A stretch of DNA of 64,000 nucleotides, from positions 248,001 to 312,000 of the forward strand of contig NZ_CP030944.1 in assembly GCF_013177635.1 (NCBI RefSeq), written 5' to 3'. The stretch is from Arcobacter aquimarinus. GTDB lineage: Bacteria > Campylobacterota > Campylobacteria > Campylobacterales > Arcobacteraceae. The position numbers were made by a program, and so were the translations under genes. Positions 1 to 8,819 of this stretch are shown piece by piece. Within the stretch, counting starts at the first letter, position 1; each line of letters starts with the position of its first letter. The notes below the pieces were generated by a model. It ran no database searches. It saw only the letters and a program-made list of their open reading frames with translations, and had not been told where the DNA came from.

Positions 1-69
1 GTGCTTTTTTTAAGATAACAATTCCGAAAAACTAGATTTTACTTCATTTTGTATTCAAACTAATTTAGA

Positions 70-75
70 TATAAT
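70..75 (+). promoter_or_regulatory. -10 box for tkt
   Basis: A perfect TATAAT lies 42 bases upstream of the transketolase start, with an AGGA ribosome binding site at 109-112. No good -35 hexamer is evident in the AT-rich sequence before it. The call is by position and consensus only. Confidence 0.4.
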
Positions 76-117
76 CCACAAAAAAATTAGAAAACCTCAC
101 TTTCAAATAGGATATTT

Positions 118-2034
118 ATGTCAAAACAATTACTTCAAAAACAAGCAGATACAATCAGATTTTTAGCAGCTGATATGGTACAACAAGCAAACTCAGGACA
201 TCCAGGTGCTCCTATGGGACTTGCAGATATTGCAACTGTATTAAGTAAACACTTAAATGTAAACCCAGCTGATGAAAAATGGCTAAATAGAGATAGATTA
301 GTTTTTTCAGGTGGACATGCTACTGGATTAGTTTATTCATTATTACATCTTTGGGGGTTTAATGTATCGATTAATGATATGAAAAACTTCAGACAAACAC
401 ATTCTAAAACTCCTGGACATCCAGAATATGGTCATACTCATGGTATAGAAATTACAACTGGACCATTAGGTCAAGGTATTGCAAATGCAGTAGGTTTTTC
501 AATGGCCGCAAAATATGCTCAAAATCTTCTTGGACGTGATGTTATCAATCATAAAGTTTATTGTTTATGTGGAGATGGAGATTTACAAGAGGGAATCTCT
601 TATGAAGCAACATCAACTGCTGGACACTTAAAACTTGATAATTTGGTAATTATTTATGATTCAAATAATATTACAATTGAAGGTGATACTTCTTTATCTT
701 GGAGTGAAAATGTTAAAAAAAGATTCCAAGCTATTGATTTTGAAGTTATTGAAATAGATGGACATAATTTTGAACAGATTGATAAAGCATTGGTTACTGC
801 GAAAGCATCTACACTTCCTGTATTAATTATTGCAAAAACAGCTATCGCTAAAGGTGCTGTAACAATGGAAGGAAGTCATCATTCTCATGGAGCACCATTA
901 GGTGAAGATGAAATTGCTAAATCAAAAGAAAAAGCTGGATTTGATCCAAAAGAGAAATTTTTTGTACCTGCTGATGTTAAAGGTGCATTTGATAAATTAA
1001 TTGTAGGTTCTACTGCTCAAAATATTTGGAGTGAATCATTATCAGAAGAAGCTAAAACTAAAATAGCTCAACTTCAGAATCCAAACTTTGATTCTATCGA
1101 ATATCCAACATTTGAAGCGGATAGTAGTGTAGCTACAAGAGATTCAAATCATAAAATTTTAAATGCTATTGCAAAAGCAATTCCAGGATTTTTAGGTGGA
1201 AGTGCTGATTTAGGACCTTCAAATAAAACAGAATTAAAAGATATGGGGGATTTTCCAAATGGAAGAAATATCCATTTTGGTATTAAAGAACACGCAATGG
1301 CTGCAATGACTAACGCTATGAATTTATATGGATTATTCAAAGTTTATAGTGCAACATTCTTTGTTTTCTCTGATTATTTAAAACCAAGTGCAAGAATTGC
1401 AGCACTAGCAGGAATTCCTCAACACTTTATTTGGACACATGATTCTATTGGAGTTGGGGAAGATGGACCAACACATCAACCAATTGAGCATTTAACACAA
1501 TTTAGAGCATTACCTAATTTTTATACATTTAGACCTGCTGATGCAAGCGAAAATGTTGAATCTTGGAAAGTTGCTTTAAAAATGAATGCTCCAACAGCGT
1601 TTGTTTGTTCACGTCAAGGTTTAAGAGTTTTAAAAGATGAAAAAGCATTTGGAAGTGTAGCAAATGGAGCATATTTACTTAAAAAAAGAGATAATGCAAA
1701 TATTACTATTATGGCTTCTGGAAGTGAGTTGATGTTGGCACTTCAAACAGCTTGTAAATTAGAAGAAGAGGGAATTTTTGCAAACATTGTTTCTGTTCCT
1801 TGTTATGATTTATTTGTTGAGCAAGAGCAATCTTATATAGATCAAGTAATTGATAAAAATACAAAAGTTTTTGCAGTTGAAGCAGCTAGAGGTTTAGAAT
1901 ATTATAAATTTGCTGATTTTGTATATGGAATGGATACTTTTGGAGCATCAGGACCTGCAAATGATTTATTTGAAGAGTTTGGATTTACTATAGATAAATT
2001 AAAAGCTAAAATCGTAGCAGACTTCAAAAAATAA
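118..2034 (+). CDS. tkt: Transketolase
   Basis: Thiamine-diphosphate enzyme of the non-oxidative pentose phosphate pathway, moving two-carbon units between sugar phosphates. The 638 residues fit the family. Visible signatures are SGHPGAPMG near residue 26 with the active-site His, the cofactor motif GDGDLQEG at 152-159, and GIKEHAM near 390 with the catalytic Glu of the pyrimidine domain. The ATG at 118 has AGGA six bases upstream. The gene is followed by a hairpin terminator and looks monocistronic. Transaldolase of the same pathway lies far away at 42.7 kb. Confidence 0.97.
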   Translation: MSKQLLQKQADTIRFLAADMVQQANSGHPGAPMGLADIATVLSKHLNVNPADEKWLNRDRLVFSGGHATGLVYSLLHLWGFNVSINDMKNFRQTHSKTPGHPEYGHTHGIEITTGPLGQGIANAVGFSMAAKYAQNLLGRDVINHKVYCLCGDGDLQEGISYEATSTAGHLKLDNLVIIYDSNNITIEGDTSLSWSENVKKRFQAIDFEVIEIDGHNFEQIDKALVTAKASTLPVLIIAKTAIAKGAVTMEGSHHSHGAPLGEDEIAKSKEKAGFDPKEKFFVPADVKGAFDKLIVGSTAQNIWSESLSEEAKTKIAQLQNPNFDSIEYPTFEADSSVATRDSNHKILNAIAKAIPGFLGGSADLGPSNKTELKDMGDFPNGRNIHFGIKEHAMAAMTNAMNLYGLFKVYSATFFVFSDYLKPSARIAALAGIPQHFIWTHDSIGVGEDGPTHQPIEHLTQFRALPNFYTFRPADASENVESWKVALKMNAPTAFVCSRQGLRVLKDEKAFGSVANGAYLLKKRDNANITIMASGSELMLALQTACKLEEEGIFANIVSVPCYDLFVEQEQSYIDQVIDKNTKVFAVEAARGLEYYKFADFVYGMDTFGASGPANDLFEEFGFTIDKLKAKIVADFKK

Positions 2035-2041
2035 CTTTTAA

Positions 2042-2071
2042 AATAGATGAGTTTTTCTCATCTATTAACTT
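2042..2071 (+). terminator. Rho-independent terminator after tkt
   Basis: Perfect 10-bp stem AATAGATGAG / CTCATCTATT (2042-2051 and 2057-2066) with a 5-base T loop, followed by AACTTTTT. It sits just after the transketolase stop codon. Confidence 0.8.
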
Positions 2072-2147
2072 TTTAATTAATTTTCAAATATCATCTTTTT
2101 TTTATGTTATTCTTCTATAATGTAATTATTAATCTAAGGAGAAATTT

Positions 2148-2990
2148 ATGTCAATAGGATTTATAGGGCTTGGAAATTTAGGGCAAGCTATTTGCAAAAG
2201 ATTGAGTGATATTGGTGAAAACTTACTTGTTTACAATAGAAATAAAGAAAAAATAAAAAATCTACCTTATGAAAAAGTAGAAACTCCAAATGAGTTATTT
2301 AAAAAATGTGATGTTGTATTTATCTGTTTATTTGATAGTAATGGAGTAAGCGAAATATTAAACAAATTTACAAGTGATGATTTAAAAGGTAAAACAATTA
2401 TTGATTTAACAACAAATCATTATGAAGATGTTTTAAAATTTCATGAAGATGTGAATTCAAAGGGAGGAAATTATCTTGAAAATCCTGTTTTTGGTTCTGT
2501 TGCACCTGCATTAAAAGGTGAATTAACAGTTGTAAGTTCTGGAAAAAAAGAGACTTTTGAAGCTGTAAAACCTATTTTAGAAAAAATTGCAAAAGAGATT
2601 TTTTATCTTCCTATACCTTCAAGTGCAACAAAAATGAAACTAATAAATAATTTGTGTTTAGGTTCATTTATGGCTACAATTGCTGAATGTACAGCTATGG
2701 CTGAAAGTTGTGAAATTCCTAAAGAAAAAGCTTTAGAAATTTTAGGAGTAGGTGGTGGTCAATCACTTGTTTTAAAGGCGAAAACACAAAAAATAATAGA
2801 TGAGGATTTTTCTGCACATTTTTCAAATAATGCAATAAATAAAGATTTACATTTATTACAAAATTTAGCCTATGAATTAAAAAAGCCACTTTATAGTGCT
2901 GCTATTCCAAAAGAGTTATTTTCAAAAATGAAAATGTTGGGAAAAGGTGAAGAAGATTTCTCTTCAATATATCAATTATTTAAAAACTAA
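2148..2990 (+). CDS. NAD(P)-dependent beta-hydroxyacid dehydrogenase family protein
   Basis: 280 residues matching the 3-hydroxyisobutyrate dehydrogenase / GlxR / glyoxylate reductase superfamily. The N-terminus has a Rossmann dinucleotide motif GLGNLG at 7-12. The family catalytic Lys is probably K164 in KLINN, with Asn at 168. The C-terminal half is the all-helical dimerisation domain. A TATAAT box at 2116-2121 and an AAGGAG site precede the ATG. It begins a run of same-strand genes reaching 5162 with short gaps or overlaps. The substrate cannot be read from sequence; succinic semialdehyde or glyoxylate reduction are family options. Confidence 0.85.
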   Translation: MSIGFIGLGNLGQAICKRLSDIGENLLVYNRNKEKIKNLPYEKVETPNELFKKCDVVFICLFDSNGVSEILNKFTSDDLKGKTIIDLTTNHYEDVLKFHEDVNSKGGNYLENPVFGSVAPALKGELTVVSSGKKETFEAVKPILEKIAKEIFYLPIPSSATKMKLINNLCLGSFMATIAECTAMAESCEIPKEKALEILGVGGGQSLVLKAKTQKIIDEDFSAHFSNNAINKDLHLLQNLAYELKKPLYSAAIPKELFSKMKMLGKGEEDFSSIYQLFKN

Positions 2991-3004
2991 AAGGAAACCA
3001 ACAA

Positions 3005-3397
3005 ATGCCACATTTACAATTTGAGATAAATAAAAAAGTATCAAATGATACTAAAGAAGAGTTTGTAAAAGAGATTAGAAATGCATTTAGTCAAATTATG
3101 GATACAGGAACAGACCATATAGCTATTAGTTTAAGAGAATATGATAAATATAGTTTAACAATTGGAAGAGCTTTGCCAACTGATGATATTTGTTTGATGA
3201 ATTTAGATATTAGAGAAGGGCGAACAATTGAAAAAAGAAGAGAATTGGCTTTAAAATTTATGGATGTTATAAAAGAAAACTTTGGGATAAATCCTAAAAA
3301 TCAATATATAACATTTACAGAACATAAAGGTGAAGATTTTCATTTAGTTGAAAAATATTTAGCTACTTGGACATCTGGAGAAGACCCACTTGCATAA
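3005..3397 (+). CDS. Tautomerase-like (4-oxalocrotonate tautomerase/MIF superfamily) protein
   Basis: 130 residues. The sequence starts Met-Pro-His, so removal of Met would expose Pro1, the catalytic base of the tautomerase superfamily. The length fits the two-domain members rather than the 60-residue 4-OT subunits. It is 14 bases downstream of the dehydrogenase with an AAGGAA-type binding site, so the two are probably cotranscribed. No further active-site residue can be assigned with confidence and the substrate is unknown. Confidence 0.7.
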   Translation: MPHLQFEINKKVSNDTKEEFVKEIRNAFSQIMDTGTDHIAISLREYDKYSLTIGRALPTDDICLMNLDIREGRTIEKRRELALKFMDVIKENFGINPKNQYITFTEHKGEDFHLVEKYLATWTSGEDPLA

Positions 3398-3406
3398 GGA
3401 AAAGGT

Positions 3407-3754
3407 TTGTTAAAAGGTATTATAGTTTTATTAGTTTTTCAGTTTATAGGTGAGTGTATAGCTAAATTATTTGAGTTATTAGTTCCAGGTCCTGTTATTG
3501 GGATGGTTTTGCTTTTAGTTTATTTACTTATAAAAAAAGGAAGTTTCCCTAGTTTGGATAATGCTGTAGCACTTCATTTAAGATATCTTCCTTTACTTTT
3601 TATTCCAGCAGCAATGGGAATAATCACACAAATTGATATTATAAGTAAAGAGTTTTGGGCGATAAGTATAGCTTTATTTTTTGGTACATTAATTGCACTT
3701 GTTTTTGCAGCAAAATTTATGGATTTTTTAACTTCGAAGGCAGATGAAAAATGA
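3407..3754 (+). CDS. LrgA/CidA family membrane protein
   Basis: 115 residues with four hydrophobic segments and the family signature LVPGPVIGMVLLL near residue 25. LrgA/CidA proteins are holin-like membrane proteins now linked to pyruvate or overflow metabolite transport and to control of murein hydrolases. The start is TTG at 3407 with AAGGAAAAGG just upstream. It overlaps the following LrgB gene by four bases, the usual lrgAB arrangement, which supports the call more than the sequence alone. Confidence 0.85.
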   Translation: MLKGIIVLLVFQFIGECIAKLFELLVPGPVIGMVLLLVYLLIKKGSFPSLDNAVALHLRYLPLLFIPAAMGIITQIDIISKEFWAISIALFFGTLIALVFAAKFMDFLTSKADEK

Positions 3755-4464
3755 ATTTTGAAGCATTAACAAATTATATAAATTCAACGCCACTTACTTG
3801 GCTTATTATTACTTTAGCAGCTTTTAAATTAGGAATTATTATTTATGAAAAATTTAATAAGCATACACTTTTACAACCAATAATCATAGCTTATGTGATT
3901 ATTTTATCTTTGATTGTTTTTACAAATACTTCTTTTGAAAAGTATTTTAAAAGTGTTGAGATAATTCATTTCTTTTTAGGACCTGCAACAGTTGCTTTAG
4001 CACTTCCTTTATATAGAAACTTAAAATATATAAAATCACTTTTTTTACCTATAGTTTTAACACTATTCATAGCAGGATTTTTTTCAGTAGCTATTGCTAT
4101 TGGGTTTTTATATATTTTTGATGCACAACTTCCAACTATTTTATCAATGACAACAAAATCAATCACTGCTCCAATTGCAATAATCACATCTGAACAAATA
4201 GGTGCAATACCATCTTTAGCTGTTGGATTTGTACTTATAACTGGAATTATTGGAGCTTTATTTGGAACAATTGTTTTTAAAATTTTTAAAGTAAAACACG
4301 ATACTTCAAAGGGTTTTGCTCTTGGACTTGTATCTCATGGAATTGGAACAGCAAGAGCTATTGAAATAAGTGAAAAAGCAGCAGCTTTTGGAGCATTGGC
4401 TATGGGACTTAGTGGAATATTTACAGCAGTTTTTCTTCCAATTATAATTAGTTTTTTTAAATAA
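3751..4464 (+). CDS. LrgB/CidB family membrane protein
   Basis: 237 residues, strongly hydrophobic with several membrane helices. The conserved LrgB segments are visible: KSITAPIAI near residue 139 and the C-terminal SHGIGTARAIE followed by a glycine-rich AFGALAMGLSG. It partners the upstream LrgA-type protein (ATGA overlap, coupled translation). Members act in export of small metabolites or control of autolysis; which applies here is not known. Confidence 0.88.
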   Translation: MNFEALTNYINSTPLTWLIITLAAFKLGIIIYEKFNKHTLLQPIIIAYVIILSLIVFTNTSFEKYFKSVEIIHFFLGPATVALALPLYRNLKYIKSLFLPIVLTLFIAGFFSVAIAIGFLYIFDAQLPTILSMTTKSITAPIAIITSEQIGAIPSLAVGFVLITGIIGALFGTIVFKIFKVKHDTSKGFALGLVSHGIGTARAIEISEKAAAFGALAMGLSGIFTAVFLPIIISFFK

Positions 4465-4473
4465 GGAAAAAAA

Positions 4474-4833
4474 TTGAAAGAGACACTTTTTGTATATGGA
4501 ACTTTGATGCCAAACTGTCCAAATGGACATGTTTTAGAAAATATTGTAGGAAAATTTATTCCTGCAACTGTAAAAGGAAAATTAATAGATGCAGGATGGA
4601 GTGCTAGTATGGGTTATCCTGGAATCAAACTAAATGAAAATGCAGACACAGTTCATGGATTTTTGTTTTATTCTGATAATCTAATAAATCATTGGGATTT
4701 TTTAGATGAATTTGAAGGAGTTGAGTTTGAAAGAGTTTCTGTTACAGTTGAAAGATATGATGAACTAGAAGTTGATACATTTATTTATGTTTTAAAAGCT
4801 AGTGAGGAAGAGTTAAAAGAAGAGATTTTATGA
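4474..4833 (+). CDS. Gamma-glutamylcyclotransferase-like (AIG2/GGCT) protein
   Basis: 119 residues beginning LFVYGTLMPNCPNG, the YGTL substrate-binding loop of the GGCT-like fold. The acid that acts as the general base is likely the Glu in LDEFEGVEF near residue 70. Such proteins form 5-oxoproline from gamma-glutamyl compounds, but many bacterial members have no proven substrate. Start is TTG at 4474 with AAGGAAAA upstream. Its stop overlaps the next start by four bases, so it sits within the same transcript. Confidence 0.8.
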   Translation: MKETLFVYGTLMPNCPNGHVLENIVGKFIPATVKGKLIDAGWSASMGYPGIKLNENADTVHGFLFYSDNLINHWDFLDEFEGVEFERVSVTVERYDELEVDTFIYVLKASEEELKEEIL

Positions 4834-5162
4834 TAGGAAATCTTGGAATATTTTTTCTTGCAGCCTTTTTTGAAATATTTGGCTGTTTTGCTTTTTGGTT
4901 ATATTTTAGACTTGAAAGAACTCCTTTATGGTTAGCTTTGGGAGTTATCTCTTTAGTTCTTTTTGCTTATGTTTTAACAAAAATTGATGTGGAAAATGCA
5001 GGAAGAGTTTATGCTATTTATGGTGGGATTTATATAGTTGCTTCTTTGTTGTGGTTGGTTTTTATTGAAAAAGAGAGTTTTAATCGCTGGGATATCATAG
5101 GTGCAAGTATTTGTATATTGGGTGCTAGTGTGATATTTTTGGGTAATCAAAAAGTTGGGTAA
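4830..5162 (+). CDS. YnfA family (UPF0060) small membrane protein
   Basis: 110 residues with four membrane helices and the family features AAFFEIFGCFAFW near the N-terminus and GRVYAIYGGIYI near residue 56. The family resembles small multidrug resistance (SMR) transporters; some members have been reported to export drugs, but physiological roles are poorly known. It is the last gene of the same-strand run from 2148 and converges on the DUF350 gene. Confidence 0.88.
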   Translation: MIGNLGIFFLAAFFEIFGCFAFWLYFRLERTPLWLALGVISLVLFAYVLTKIDVENAGRVYAIYGGIYIVASLLWLVFIEKESFNRWDIIGASICILGASVIFLGNQKVG

Positions 5163-5171
5163 TCATAAAAC

Positions 5172-5195
5172 CAATGAGTTATTAATAACTCATTG
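5172..5195. terminator. Bidirectional hairpin between convergent genes
   Basis: Perfect 9-bp inverted repeat CAATGAGTT / AACTCATTG around ATTAAT. It lies between the convergent ynfA-like and DUF350 genes and covers the DUF350 stop codon. The T-tracts on both sides are weak, so termination is likely but not certain. Confidence 0.55.
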
Positions 5196-5586
5196 ACCCT
5201 GCATTTAATAATCCAATTGAAATTGATAAAAATGCCATCAAAATTCCAACTGGAATAACACCTTGTGATATTTTTGTTTCAACTGAATATTTACCTGTAA
5301 TTCTTGTAACAATAAGTGCAAAAATCAATTGAATTAATATTGCTATTGCTCCCCAAATCACAAAATCAGTATAAGAAACAGAGTTAACTAAAGCACTATA
5401 AAGTGGAATTGAAACTCCAATTATTGCTCCTCCAAAACCTAAAGCAGCAGCGATGTTATTATCTTCAAAGATAAGTTTGTAATCATCGTAAGGTGTAACA
5501 ATTGCATATAAATAAAGAAAAGCAATTATTAAAGCTATTGCTGTGAAAAAGAAACTTATAAATCCTACATATAATTCTATTTCCAT
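5182..5586 (-). CDS. DUF350 family membrane protein
   Basis: 134 residues with four predicted membrane helices, including GFGGAIIGVSIPLYSALVNS in the second. The pattern and length match the DUF350 family of inner-membrane proteins. The family has no firmly established function. It appears monocistronic; an AAGGAT-type site precedes the ATG on the minus strand. Confidence 0.75.
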   Translation of the reverse strand: MEIELYVGFISFFFTAIALIIAFLYLYAIVTPYDDYKLIFEDNNIAAALGFGGAIIGVSIPLYSALVNSVSYTDFVIWGAIAILIQLIFALIVTRITGKYSVETKISQGVIPVGILMAFLSISIGLLNAGSMSY

Positions 5587-5674
5587 GTTAATCCTTTTTT
5601 GTTTGAATCTTAGCTAAAAGTAGCTATATGCCTTATTATGATAAAATATTTCCCAGAAAGAATAGGAGTTTTGT

Positions 5675-6304
5675 ATGTTAATTTGTCCACTTTGCAAAGA
5701 TATTTCGACACCATTTTATAAAGATGAATTTTATGAGTGTTGTGGCTGTGGTGGAATATTTAGACCAAAAGAGAAACTACTTGATAATGAAAAAGAGAAA
5801 CAAAGATATGAAAGCCATACAAATAATAGTGATGATTTAGGTTATCAAAATTTTGTTTCTCCTATTACAAATGCGGTTTTGAAAGAGTATAAAAAAGAGG
5901 ATATTGGACTTGATTTTGGATGTGGAAAAGATTCTCCTATTGTTAAAATTTTAAAAACAAATTATTATAAAATATTTGAGTATGACCCATATTTTTTTGA
6001 TGATAAAAATCTTTTAAAACAAAAGTATGATTATATTGCTTGTTGTGAAGCTATTGAGCATTTTTACAATCCAAAAAAAGAGTTTGAACTTTTAAAATCC
6101 TTATTAAAAGAGAACTCAACTTTGTATTTGATGACAGGAATTTATAAAGATAGTATAGATTTTTCAAAGTGGTGGTATAAAAATGATTTAACTCATGTTT
6201 TTATCTATAGGGAAAAAACTTTTGAGTGGATAAAAAAAGAGTTTGAATTTGAGAATATGAGTATAGAAAAGAATTTTATAAAATTTTCAAATAGAAAAGA
6301 TTGA
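5675..6304 (+). CDS. Class I SAM-dependent methyltransferase with N-terminal zinc ribbon
   Basis: 209 residues. The N-terminus holds CPLC (4-7) and CCGCGG (22-27), a probable four-Cys metal site. A Rossmann methyltransferase core follows with motif I GLDFGCGKDSP near residue 88 and an acidic motif II around FEYDPYFF. YIACCEAIEHFYNP resembles the motif IV/post-I region of Ubi-type methyltransferases. The ATG has AGGAG upstream. It converges on the usp gene with eight bases between them. The substrate is unknown. Confidence 0.75.
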   Translation: MLICPLCKDISTPFYKDEFYECCGCGGIFRPKEKLLDNEKEKQRYESHTNNSDDLGYQNFVSPITNAVLKEYKKEDIGLDFGCGKDSPIVKILKTNYYKIFEYDPYFFDDKNLLKQKYDYIACCEAIEHFYNPKKEFELLKSLLKENSTLYLMTGIYKDSIDFSKWWYKNDLTHVFIYREKTFEWIKKEFEFENMSIEKNFIKFSNRKD

Positions 6305-6311
6305 TTCTTTT

Positions 6312-7151
6312 CTATCTAAAAAGTAAAATAGGTTTTTTAATTTTTCTTAACATTTCACTTGTAAAACTTCCAAAAATAAACTCTTTTAATCTTGAATGCC
6401 CAAAAGCTCCCATCGCTAAAATATCGCAATTATTTTGTTCAAAATAGTTATAAATAGCCTCTTTGGGTTCACCACTTAAAACAGAAGTATCTACTTCTAT
6501 ATTTTGTTTTGCAAAAATCTCTTTTGCTTCATTTAGAAGTTTTGCAGATAAAATTTTATCTGCATTTATATTTACAATATCTCTTTTTATATTTTTAAAG
6601 ATAGGTTTTTTTGAAGTTTCATTTAAAAGTTTTTTTGATTCATTTGAACCATTGTAAGCGATTAATAATTTTTTTGGTTCAATAAATTCGCTGTTTACTA
6701 AAAGAACTGGTTTATGAATTGCTCTTATAATATCTTTTACATTTTCACCAATTATATGCTCTTCATGACTCTTTATTCCAATTACTAAAACTGATATTTC
6801 TTTTTCAAAATCCAAGATAGTCTCTATTACATCTCCATGTACTTGTAAAATAGTAATTTCATTTTTACAAGTTTGTAGAGCTTTTTGTTTTAAAGTATTT
6901 AAAAGCTCTTTTCCTGTTTTGATTGCACATTGACTTTTTGTTGCTTCTTCATTTGTATACTCTTGCAGTAAATCATCTTTTTCACCTAGTTTTATATTTC
7001 CTGATAGATTTAGTTTTTCTACTTTTGAAGAGTGTTCTATAATGTTTAAAAATTTTAAAGGAAGATTCATATTATTTGAAATCATAACAGCATAATCACA
7101 AGCACTTTGTGAATAGTTTTTCCCATCAACACAACACAATACATAACTCAT
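6312..7151 (-). CDS. Universal stress protein, two UspA domains
   Basis: 279 residues made of two tandem Usp domains (about 1-150 and 155-279). The C-terminal copy keeps the nucleotide motif G-2x-G-9x-G(S) in GAFGHSRLKEFIFGSF. The N-terminal copy is more divergent, with GIKSHEEHIIGENV in the equivalent place. It lies one base downstream of the SulP gene and is surely cotranscribed with it. UspA domains next to or fused to ion transporters are a known pattern and suggest ATP-dependent control of the transporter. Confidence 0.9.
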   Translation of the reverse strand: MSYVLCCVDGKNYSQSACDYAVMISNNMNLPLKFLNIIEHSSKVEKLNLSGNIKLGEKDDLLQEYTNEEATKSQCAIKTGKELLNTLKQKALQTCKNEITILQVHGDVIETILDFEKEISVLVIGIKSHEEHIIGENVKDIIRAIHKPVLLVNSEFIEPKKLLIAYNGSNESKKLLNETSKKPIFKNIKRDIVNINADKILSAKLLNEAKEIFAKQNIEVDTSVLSGEPKEAIYNYFEQNNCDILAMGAFGHSRLKEFIFGSFTSEMLRKIKKPILLFR

Positions 7152-7152
7152 T

Positions 7153-8643
7153 TTAGTGTCCTCCCATAACTTTTTCTATCTCTTGAGGTTTATCATGAAT
7201 TCCAAATCTATCGATGATAGTTTTACTTGCTTCATTTTGACCAATAACTTCAACAACAGCACCTTCACGTCTTAGTTTTATAACTGCTTTATCAAGTGCA
7301 TAAACAGCTGTAATATCCCAAAAATGAGCTCTTGAAACATCAATAATTACTCTATCTAAAACCTCTTTAAAATCAATATGTTCATAAAATCTATCTGCAC
7401 TATTAAAAAACACTTGTCCTACAAACTTGTAAGTTTTAACACTTTTATTTTCATTATATGAAGTTTCACAGTACATAAAGTGTGAAATCTTATTTGCAAA
7501 AAATAAAGAAGCAAATAAGACTCCTGTTATTACTCCAAGAGCTAAATTGTGAGTATAAACAGTAACTATAACAGTTGAAAGCATTACGATGTTTGTAGAG
7601 AGCGGTAGAGTTTTTAGATTTTTTATTGAAGCCCAATCAAAAGTTCCAATAGAAACCATAATCATAACAGCAACTAAAGCAGCCATAGGAATAATAGAGA
7701 TAATATCACTTAAAAATACAACCATTATAAGTAAGAAAAAACCAGCTATAAATGTAGATAATCTTCCTCTTCCTCCTGATTTTACATTGATGATTGATTG
7801 ACCAATCATTGCACATCCAGCCATTCCACCAATACAACCAGAAGCTATATTTGCTATTCCTTGACCTCTTGCTTCTTTTGTTTTATCCCCTTTTGTATCT
7901 GTTAGTTCATCAACTATTGTTGTTGTCATAAATGACTCAAGTAATCCAACAACTGCTAAAGCAACAGAATAAGGTAATATAATCCATAAAGTTTCTAAAT
8001 TAAAAGGAACATCAGGCCATAAAAATATAGGTAAAGTATCAGGAAGTTCTCCCATGTCTCCTACATTTCTTACATCCCAACCTACAAAATATACAAAAAT
8101 AGTTAAAACAACAATTGTAACAAGTGGAGAGGGAAGCATTTTTCCTATTTTTGGAATATAAGGAAATAAGTAAATTATTCCAAGTCCAACAATTGTAAGT
8201 GCATAAACATGCCAAGTTACATTAGTTAGTTCTGGAAGTTGAGCCATAAAAATAAGAATAGCCAAAGCATTTACAAAACCAATTACAACAGCACGTGCTA
8301 CAAAACTCATAAGTTTTGCAATACCCAAATAAGCTAAAATTATTTGAATAACACCTGTTAAAAGTGTGGCTGCTAACAAATATTGAAGTCCATGCTCTTT
8401 TACAAGTGTTACCATAACTAAAGCCATAGCTCCGGTTGCTGCACTAATCATTCCTGGTCTTCCTCCCACAAAAGCTATAACAACTGCAATACAAAATGAA
8501 GCATAAAGTCCAACTTTTGGATCAACTCCTGCAATAATTGAAAAAGCTATTGCTTCAGGTATCAGTGCAAGGGCTACTACAAGACCTGAAAGAGTATCTG
8601 CTTTTATGTTTGAGAACCACTCTTTTTTTATGGTTTGATACAT
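7153..8643 (-). CDS. SulP family anion transporter with STAS domain
   Basis: 496 residues. Residues 1-380 are a multi-helix SulP transport domain; the N-terminal [21 protein letters not shown] and the [25 protein letters not shown] segment are typical. Residues about 400-490 form a cytoplasmic STAS domain ([22 protein letters not shown]). SulP proteins carry sulfate, bicarbonate or other anions; the members in this size class include bicarbonate-type and sulfate-type, and I cannot decide which. The following usp gene is in the same operon. Confidence 0.92.
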   Translation of the reverse strand: MYQTIKKEWFSNIKADTLSGLVVALALIPEAIAFSIIAGVDPKVGLYASFCIAVVIAFVGGRPGMISAATGAMALVMVTLVKEHGLQYLLAATLLTGVIQIILAYLGIAKLMSFVARAVVIGFVNALAILIFMAQLPELTNVTWHVYALTIVGLGIIYLFPYIPKIGKMLPSPLVTIVVLTIFVYFVGWDVRNVGDMGELPDTLPIFLWPDVPFNLETLWIILPYSVALAVVGLLESFMTTTIVDELTDTKGDKTKEARGQGIANIASGCIGGMAGCAMIGQSIINVKSGGRGRLSTFIAGFFLLIMVVFLSDIISIIPMAALVAVMIMVSIGTFDWASIKNLKTLPLSTNIVMLSTVIVTVYTHNLALGVITGVLFASLFFANKISHFMYCETSYNENKSVKTYKFVGQVFFNSADRFYEHIDFKEVLDRVIIDVSRAHFWDITAVYALDKAVIKLRREGAVVEVIGQNEASKTIIDRFGIHDKPQEIEKVMGGH

Positions 8644-8695
8644 TAAAATCCTTATTTTTATAAAATTTTTGATTATTTATTTAGGAAAAGTCTCG

Positions 8696-8701
8696 ATTAT
8701 A
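8696..8701 (-). promoter_or_regulatory. -10 box for the sulP-usp operon
   Basis: ATTATA on the plus strand reads TATAAT on the minus strand, about 53 bases upstream of the SulP start in the divergent 176-base gap 8644-8819. No clear -35 is seen. Confidence 0.35.
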
Positions 8702-8776
8702 TCTAAAAAAACTTATATTTTTATGAGAGTGATTTTATTATTTAAATAGTAAATGGTAAAAGAACTAAAAAGTGTG

Positions 8777-8782
8777 TATAAT
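8777..8782 (+). promoter_or_regulatory. -10 box for the aas-like gene
   Basis: TGTGTATAATC contains a TATAAT with an extended TGT-like upstream base pair, 38 bases upstream of the ATG at 8820. It lies in the divergent gap shared with the sulP-usp operon. Confidence 0.4.
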
Positions 8783-8819
8783 CTTTTTTTCTAAAAATTA
8801 TTGTTGTTAGGGAATATTA

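Noticed and set aside
1149-1340. Minus-strand open frame inside transketolase
   Set aside because: Shadow of a highly conserved gene on the plus strand; no start signal or recognisable product.
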